Source of the DNA: Burkholderiales bacterium
GTDB taxonomy: Bacteria > Pseudomonadota > Gammaproteobacteria > Burkholderiales > Casimicrobiaceae
DNA: 64,000 bases
Assembly (NCBI GenBank): GCA_025354165.1
Contig: JANXNI010000038.1
Coordinates: 31,484-95,483 of the forward strand
Direction of reading: 5' to 3'
The notes beneath the pieces were generated by a model, which ran no database searches, was not told the origin of the DNA, and saw nothing but the letters and a program-made list of their open reading frames with translations. The position numbers and the translations under genes were made by a program. Of the stretch, positions 58,822-64,000 are shown piece after piece; the stretch's first letter is position 1, and every line of letters begins with the position of its first letter.

Positions 58822-59427
58822 CTACGCTTCCTTTTCCGTGGCGTAGCTTCCGCCGAAGGCGCTAATTTTGGGATACGCGAGCATCCGTTCGATCAAGCTT
58901 GGCAAATGTTGTGCAAGGAAGCTGCCAATCCATTCGACATCTTCGAGCACCAAGTACCTAAGCCATGTGTCTGCCCCCGGTTTGATGGGCTCGTCTTTCG
59001 GACCGTACGTCGCCGCATACAACCCAGGTTGATGTGCTTCAAATGTCCGCCAATGCAATCCATCTTTGTTAGGAGGCCAAGTCCTCAATGCAACGACATT
59101 GTTGGCTCGTCTGACCGCTTCAAGTTCGTCAATAGAAAGCAGGCTTGCCAGACGGCACCATTGCGGCTGCACGGTTGCCGTTGGCGCAAACACAATCGCC
59201 GCGGCAGTGGCCGTGGCCGATCTACTGAAATTGAAGGCCACTCGCGAGCCAGTCTCTTCGTTCCACCCATACTTGTCGAGTTGCGGCCAGAAGAGCACTT
59301 CTGAGCCATCGGCGGAGCGTTGCCAACCTTGTGCGTTTGCCTTGGATCGCTTAAATCCAAGTTCAACAAAAACAGGTTTGGTGCGCTCGTTAAAAATGCG
59401 ATAGAAGTCTTTAGCAACAATTTTCAT
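58822..59427 (-). CDS. Hypothetical protein (possibly DUF4304-like)
   Basis: A 201-aa soluble protein. It starts at ATG 59427, 10 bases after the thiolase stop. The N-terminal pattern (FYRIFNERTKPVFVELGFKRSKANAQGWQR ... EVLFWPQLDKYGWNEETGSRVAFNFS) resembles DUF4304-type proteins, which have a similar GFK-x-W/Y opening followed by beta strands. I cannot assign a function. It sits in a beta-oxidation unit but shows no enzyme motif for lipid metabolism. Confidence 0.7.
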   Translation of the reverse strand: MKIVAKDFYRIFNERTKPVFVELGFKRSKANAQGWQRSADGSEVLFWPQLDKYGWNEETGSRVAFNFSRSATATAAAIVFAPTATVQPQWCRLASLLSIDELEAVRRANNVVALRTWPPNKDGLHWRTFEAHQPGLYAATYGPKDEPIKPGADTWLRYLVLEDVEWIGSFLAQHLPSLIERMLAYPKISAFGGSYATEKEA

Positions 59428-59437
59428 GACTGGATCG

Positions 59438-60613
59438 TCACGCTACTTCAAAAATCCCAGCAGCCCCCATCCCGCCACCAATACACATCGTTGCGCAAAC
59501 GAGTTTCGCGCCGCGACGTTTACCTTCGATCAGCGCGTGACCAACGAGGCGTTGGCCGCTCATGCCGTACGGATGGCCGACTGCGATGGCGCCGCCGTTG
59601 ACGTTCAGTTTGTCCATCGGGATTCCGAGCGTGTCAGCGCAGTAAAGCACTTGCACCGCGAACGCTTCGTTCAGTTCCCACAAATCAATATCAGCAACCG
59701 TCAGACCAAGGCGCTTCAACAATTTCGGTACGGCAAACACAGGCCCGATGCCCATTTCGTCCGGGTTGCAGCCCGCTACCGCGAAGCCACGGAAGATGCC
59801 AAGCGGTTTGATGCCGCGTTGCTCGGCGAGCTTCGCGTTCATGACAACACAAGCGCCCGCGCCGTCGCTGAATTGCGATGCGTTGCCCGCGCTCACTGAA
59901 CCACCGGGGACGACGGTGCGGATGCTGGCAACGGCCTCGTACGTCGTGCCGTCGCGCAGACCTTCATCTTTGCTCACGGTGACCTGTTTAGTCGTCATGC
60001 CGGTCTTCGGATCGGCGACGCCTGCGGTGACAGTGATCGGCACGATCTCGTCGTCGAACTTGCCCGCATCGCGCGCGGCGCACGCCTTCTGCTGGCTCTC
60101 TGCGCCGAAGTGATCCATGCGCTCTTTGCTCATGTTGTAGCGCTTGGCGACGTTCTCCGCCGTTTGCATCATGTTCCAGTAAATCGTCGGCTTGTTTTTC
60201 TCAAGCCACGAATCCTTGAACATGTGCAGATTCATTTCCTGCTGCACGCAAGAGATCGATTCAACGCCCCCCGCGACGAACACATCACCCTCGCCCGCAA
60301 TGATGCGCTGAGCGGCCATCGCGATCGTTTGCAGGCCTGACGAGCAGAAGCGATTGACGGTGACACCGGCAACGCTGTCGGGCATACCCGCGCGCAGCAG
60401 CGCCTGACGGGCAATGTTCCAGCCGGTCGCGCCTTCGGGATTGGCGCAGCCCATGAGCACGTCATCAACCTCGGCCGGGTCGATGCCCGCGCGCTTGACG
60501 GCGTGTTCAATGGCATGGCCGCCCAGCGTCGCGCCGTGTGTCATGTTGAAAGCGCCCTTCCAGCTTTTGGCGAGCGGGGTGCGGGCGGTGCTAACAATTA
60601 CTGCATCAGTCAT
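59438..60613 (-). CDS. Acetyl-CoA acyltransferase (thiolase)
   Basis: A 391-aa thiolase that performs the last step of beta-oxidation. Active-site Cys is in [15 protein letters not shown] (about residue 90), with the His in [17 protein letters not shown] and the second Cys in [17 protein letters not shown]. It follows the fadB/J-type gene by 40 bases on the minus strand, as in classical fadBA pairs. Confidence 0.94.
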   Translation of the reverse strand: MTDAVIVSTARTPLAKSWKGAFNMTHGATLGGHAIEHAVKRAGIDPAEVDDVLMGCANPEGATGWNIARQALLRAGMPDSVAGVTVNRFCSSGLQTIAMAAQRIIAGEGDVFVAGGVESISCVQQEMNLHMFKDSWLEKNKPTIYWNMMQTAENVAKRYNMSKERMDHFGAESQQKACAARDAGKFDDEIVPITVTAGVADPKTGMTTKQVTVSKDEGLRDGTTYEAVASIRTVVPGGSVSAGNASQFSDGAGACVVMNAKLAEQRGIKPLGIFRGFAVAGCNPDEMGIGPVFAVPKLLKRLGLTVADIDLWELNEAFAVQVLYCADTLGIPMDKLNVNGGAIAVGHPYGMSGQRLVGHALIEGKRRGAKLVCATMCIGGGMGAAGIFEVA

Positions 60614-60653
60614 TTATGTCTCCTTGAATTCGGTGGGGCGCTATTTGCGGTGC

Positions 60654-62747
60654 TTAGGCGAAGTTTTTGCCTTCAGCCACCAGCTTTTTAAGCAATGGCG
60701 CTGGCTCCCAGAAACTCGCGTCATCGAGCGGATTCTGCTGGAACTTCTTCATCATCTGCACTACGTTGAACAGACCCAACTGGTTGGCGTAGTTCATCGG
60801 GCCACCGCGCTGCGGTGGGAAGCCGTAGCCGAAGATGTAGACGATATCGATGTCGCTTGCCTTGTTGGCGATGCCTTCTTCGAGGATGCGGGCGGCTTCG
60901 TTTACGAGCGAGAGGACGAGACGATGCACGATCTCATCATCGGAAATTTTGCGTGGCTTGATGCCGAGCGTTTCACGGTGCTTGACGATCATGGCTTCGA
61001 CTTCAGCATTCGGAATCGCGTCACGTTTGCCCGGCAGGTAGTCGTACCAGCCCTTGCCCACTTTTTGTCCGAAGCGGCCCATTTCGCAAAGCAGGTCTGC
61101 TGTTTTGCTGTAGCGAAGATTTGGTTTTTCAACGTAACGACGTTTACGAATCGCCCAGCCAATGTCATTGCCCGCGAGGTCGCCCATGCGGAACGGGCCC
61201 ATCGCGAAACCGAATTTTTCGATGGCCTTGTCCACCTGCTGCGGCGTGCAGCCCTCTTCCAGCAAAAAGCCGCCCTGACGACCATATTGCTCGATCATGC
61301 GGTTGCCGATGAAGCCGTCGCAGACGCCAGAAATGACCGCCGTTTTCTTGATCTTTTTCGAGATCGCCATGACGGTGGCCAGAACATCTTTCGCTGTCTT
61401 TTCGCCACGAACCACTTCGAGCAGTTTCATGACGTTGGCGGGTGAGAAGAAATGCATGCCGACCACGTCTTGTGGACGTTTGGTAAAGCTCGCGATTTTG
61501 TTTACATCAAGCGTTGACGTGTTCGACGCGAGGATCGCACCGGGCTTGGCCACGGCGTCGAGCGCGTTGAAAACTTTCTCTTTCACGCCGATGTCTTCAA
61601 ACACCGCTTCGATGACGAGGTCGCAATCTTTCAAATCGGCGTAATCCAGCGTGCTGGTGAGCATGCCCATGCGCGTGTCGAGCACGTCCTGCTTGAGCTT
61701 TTTCTTCGTGACCTGTGCTTCGTAATTTTTGCGAATGACGCCGAAACCTTTGTCGATGGCTTCCTGCTTCATTTCGAGAATGATCACGGGAATGCCGGCA
61801 TTCAAAAAGTTCATGCCGATGCCGCCGCCCATCGTGCCCGCACCGATGATGCCGACCTTTTTGATGTCGCGCTTTGGTGTGTCTTCGGGTACATCGGGAA
61901 TCTTGGAAGCGGCGCGTTCAGCGATGAACAGATGACGCAGCGAAACGGACTCTGGCGTGAACATCAGGTTGGTGAAAATTTCACGCTCGGCTTTCATGCC
62001 GTCGTCGAATTTCATCTTCGTCGCGTTCTGGATCGCTTCGACGCATTTGAGCGGCGCGGGGTAGCCCTTCGCCATGACGCCGACCGTGTTGCGCGCAAAT
62101 GCAAAGTACGCATCTGCCTCAGGATGCCCGACTTTCATGTCGCGCACGAGCGGCAGCGGACGCACATCAGCCTTCTCCAGCGCATATGCAATCGCGCCCG
62201 CCATCAAGTCGTCCTCGATGACTTTGTCGAACAGTTTTTGTCCGGGGAAACTCGCGATGAATTCGCTCTTCACCGGTTCGCCTGAGACGATTATATTGAG
62301 CGCGGCTTCAACGCCAATGACGCGTGGCAGGCGCTGCGTGCCGCCTGCGCCGGGGATCAGGCCAAGCTTGACTTCCGGCAACGCGATGCTCGCGCCCGGA
62401 GCCGTCACTCGGTAATGGCAGCCGAGTGCAAGCTCAAGTCCGCCGCCCATTGCGACGCTGTGAACTGCGGCAACGACAGGTTTCGATGAGAGCTCGCATG
62501 CGCGAATCAGCGACAGCAGATTGGGTTCAGCCACCGCGCGCGGTGTTCCAAATTCCTTGATGTCGGCACCACCGGAAAACGCTTTGCCAGCGCCGGTGAC
62601 TACGATGGCTTTCACCGACGGATCAGCGTTGGCCTTGTCGAGTCCCTCCGCGAATGCGACGCGCAGAGCGTACGAGAGCCCGTTCACCGGAGGATTGTCG
62701 AGGGTTAAGATGGCAACGCCATCGCGTACTTCGTAGCGGGTAGTCAT
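60654..62747 (-). CDS. Bifunctional enoyl-CoA hydratase / 3-hydroxyacyl-CoA dehydrogenase (FadB/FadJ type)
   Basis: About 697 aa from the ATG at 62747, with GGAGG upstream; the track start at 62807 is rejected. The N-terminal crotonase domain has the oxyanion segment [14 protein letters not shown] and the catalytic [14 protein letters not shown] ... [20 protein letters not shown]. From about residue 297 a 3-hydroxyacyl-CoA dehydrogenase domain follows ([18 protein letters not shown], then [15 protein letters not shown] with the catalytic His, and GFIGNRM). It performs the two middle steps of beta-oxidation. First gene of the minus-strand unit. Confidence 0.93.
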   Translation of the reverse strand: MTTRYEVRDGVAILTLDNPPVNGLSYALRVAFAEGLDKANADPSVKAIVVTGAGKAFSGGADIKEFGTPRAVAEPNLLSLIRACELSSKPVVAAVHSVAMGGGLELALGCHYRVTAPGASIALPEVKLGLIPGAGGTQRLPRVIGVEAALNIIVSGEPVKSEFIASFPGQKLFDKVIEDDLMAGAIAYALEKADVRPLPLVRDMKVGHPEADAYFAFARNTVGVMAKGYPAPLKCVEAIQNATKMKFDDGMKAEREIFTNLMFTPESVSLRHLFIAERAASKIPDVPEDTPKRDIKKVGIIGAGTMGGGIGMNFLNAGIPVIILEMKQEAIDKGFGVIRKNYEAQVTKKKLKQDVLDTRMGMLTSTLDYADLKDCDLVIEAVFEDIGVKEKVFNALDAVAKPGAILASNTSTLDVNKIASFTKRPQDVVGMHFFSPANVMKLLEVVRGEKTAKDVLATVMAISKKIKKTAVISGVCDGFIGNRMIEQYGRQGGFLLEEGCTPQQVDKAIEKFGFAMGPFRMGDLAGNDIGWAIRKRRYVEKPNLRYSKTADLLCEMGRFGQKVGKGWYDYLPGKRDAIPNAEVEAMIVKHRETLGIKPRKISDDEIVHRLVLSLVNEAARILEEGIANKASDIDIVYIFGYGFPPQRGGPMNYANQLGLFNVVQMMKKFQQNPLDDASFWEPAPLLKKLVAEGKNFA

Positions 62748-62970
62748 AGGTGATGAGTCCTCCAGGTAGAAATTCGTTTTTCGATGTTCCGGTATGGGCG
62801 CGCCCACCAGTCATCAGCACAGCCCGTGAGTTTACGTCCGTTCATCGCGCCACTCATGTGCATGACATGGTTTGGAGCCAAGGCTTCAAACAGCGCAGAT
62901 TGTCTAACGTGAACCGCAGCCCAATCGTTGAGCAGACTCTGGTTTAAAGTTGCGGGCAAAGAGAGTAATT

Positions 62971-63384
62971 ATGAAAACCGTTTTCAAAATTGATGTGCAA
63001 TTTGGTGACTGTGATCCGGCGGGGATTGTGTTCTTTCCAAACTTTTCGAAATGGATGGATGCTGCGTCGCTCAACTTTTTCGTGAGTCACGGCGTGCAAC
63101 CGTGGCGCGAACTCGTGAAGACCACCGGAATCATTGGTACGCCGCTTCTGGAAATCAACACCCGATTCATGAAGCCCGCGACGTACGGCGAAACGATCGA
63201 GATCAGCACCGACATTACCGAATGGCGACCCAAGGTTTTCATCATGCAGCACATCGTGACGCGCGACGAAACGCTGCTGTGTGAAGGCACGGAAATTCGG
63301 GCGTTTTGTGTGAAAGATCCCGTCACGGATCGCATTCGCGCCATCGAGATTCCAGCCGACATTAAGGCGAAGTGCCAGGCTTGA
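62971..63384 (+). CDS. Hotdog-fold acyl-CoA thioesterase (4HBT family)
   Basis: About 137 aa from the ATG at 62971 (GAGAG five bases upstream); the track start at 62950 lacks support. The 4-hydroxybenzoyl-CoA thioesterase type motif VQFGDCDPAGIVFFPNFSKWMDAA includes the catalytic Asp. It is divergent from the fadB/J-type gene across about 220 bases and probably releases free acids from acyl-CoA in the same pathway. Confidence 0.9.
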   Translation: MKTVFKIDVQFGDCDPAGIVFFPNFSKWMDAASLNFFVSHGVQPWRELVKTTGIIGTPLLEINTRFMKPATYGETIEISTDITEWRPKVFIMQHIVTRDETLLCEGTEIRAFCVKDPVTDRIRAIEIPADIKAKCQA

Positions 63385-63463
63385 TATGAATCCGCTCCGC
63401 GCCCGATCTGGCGGCGGGATTAAGATTAGGGTATTGCGTTAGCACTTAATAGAGAGAAGAGCC

Positions 63464-63655
63464 TTGGCGACACCCAACTACGGATTCGAGAAGCGTCAGA
63501 AAGAGCTGGCGAAAAAGAAGAAAAAAGAAGAAAAACTGAAGCAGAAAGCGGCCGACAAGGCCGCTGGTATCGTCTCGCAGGACGACGGCAGTGACACGGA
63601 CACTGATTCCGAGGGCGACGAAGCGCCTCCAGCTAGCACTACGCCGCAGCCTTAA
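63464..63655 (+). CDS. Small lysine-rich, acidic-tailed conserved protein
   Basis: A 63-aa protein starting at TTG 63464 after an AGAGAGAAGAG ribosome-binding stretch. The N-terminal half is strongly basic (KRQKELAKKKKKEEKLKQK), probably a coiled coil or helix, and the C-terminal half is acidic and disordered. I associate the opening MATPNYGFEKRQKELAKKKKKEE with small proteins of betaproteobacteria; function unknown. Confidence 0.75.
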   Translation: MATPNYGFEKRQKELAKKKKKEEKLKQKAADKAAGIVSQDDGSDTDTDSEGDEAPPASTTPQP

Positions 63656-64000
63656 TTCACCGCGGCTCCTTTCGACGGTCGCCACGCGGCCTGTCGACGT
63701 GGCGCGCTAAATTCTGCGCTGCGCCTGACGCGTTTGCGGACGCGGATGGCCCCTGACGGCGAGGCCGGTGACGACGGTTAGTCGTTGTTCGAATGTGTTT
63801 TGATGCATTGGCTTTAGGCCAAAAGCACGACTAGTCTTGGGCTCGAAGTCAACATGCGACAAAGTCGACTCCTGATTAGCAAGCTGTCTCAGGAAGCCTT
63901 ATTTTGCGTAGTGGCTGAGGGCTTGAGGCAACGGCGGCGTGCAACAGTCTGGGCAGCATCGCCTTCAGGTTTGATCGCCGATTGAATCGATAGGCGAACT
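63656..64000. other. Non-coding end of the window
   Basis: No convincing gene is seen in these 345 bases. A hairpin CGCCACG / CGTGGCG (63680-63686 with 63698-63704) could terminate the lysine-rich protein's transcript. A partial copy of the palindromic element (copy G) follows at about 63809-63890. The last 100 bases may be upstream of a gene outside the window. Confidence 0.5.
63809..63890. repeat. Probable decayed copy G of the palindromic element
   Basis: The left half matches copy C: GGCTTTAGGCCAAAAGCACGAC, then GGGCT, then GTCGAC. The distance from AAAAGC to GTCGAC is 43 bases in both copies. The right arm is not recognisable beyond TTAGC and AAGCTG, as if it had suffered a deletion. 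Confidence 0.45.

Noticed and set aside
58183-59304. 373-aa plus-strand ORF antisense to the acyl-CoA dehydrogenase and hypothetical genes
   Set aside because: It spans two minus-strand genes and two repeat blocks, is rich in Arg, His and Cys as typical of shadow frames, and has no family features.

Overview
The window reads as a chromosomal segment of a betaproteobacterium. The pointers are the gene order tpiA-secG-tRNA-Leu(GAG)-nuoABCDEFGHIJKLMN, the dapC-dapD-map-glnD block, PrmB next to DapE, PilU, and a lysine-rich 63-aa protein of a type I associate with that class. Genus cannot be fixed from sequence alone. No prophage, complete insertion sequence, CRISPR array or rRNA operon was seen.

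Layout. (1) 1-1314: end of a thiosulfate-oxidation cluster (soxY tail, soxZ, soxA). (2) 1433-8375, minus strand: a peptide-type ABC transporter (dppB, dppC, dppD, dppF types) with two tandem M20 amidohydrolases and a small lipoprotein in the same transcription unit, but no solute-binding protein. (3) 8468-12472: rlmB, tRNA-Thr(CGT), an exported subtilisin-like protease and an IclR regulator. (4) 12782-18480, plus strand: a second, complete peptide/opine-type ABC transporter with a Tat-dependent binding protein. (5) 18477-20389: a hypothetical protein and an FMN-dependent L-lactate dehydrogenase-type enzyme. (6) 20596-36543, minus strand: the full 14-subunit NADH:quinone oxidoreductase (complex I) operon headed by tpiA, secG and tRNA-Leu. 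(7) 36756-39703, plus strand: a tight five-gene unit of an exported beta/gamma-crystallin repeat protein, a CoA-binding protein, a secreted T1/barnase-type RNase, its barstar-type inhibitor and a Nudix hydrolase. (8) 39821-53472: gph, an orphan gspC-like gene, lysine biosynthesis (dapC, dapD, dapE), map, glnD, RNase T2, def, mtnP, pilU, prmB and a FAD oxidoreductase. (9) 53600-62747, minus strand: a fatty-acid beta-oxidation unit (fadB/J-type fusion, thiolase, acyl-CoA dehydrogenase, two SDRs, one zinc-independent MDR reductase), with a divergent thioesterase. (10) 62971-64000: thioesterase, lysine-rich protein and a non-coding end.

The most unusual signal is not a gene. Six copies of a 114-122 bp, almost fully self-complementary element lie at gene boundaries (1322, 12507, 20455, 39719, 53481, 58618), with a probable decayed seventh near 63809. 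Each has outer arms of the type CAGCTTTTT, then TGACGGCTG, then GGGGCTA, and a symmetry centre on TCGA (usually GTCGAC). Some copies supply the start or stop codons of neighbouring genes. A second, unrelated palindromic repeat sits inside the acyl-CoA dehydrogenase gene as an exactly 72-bp, in-frame insertion bounded by an 8-bp direct repeat.

All calls come from reading the sequence and the ORF track; no database search was run.
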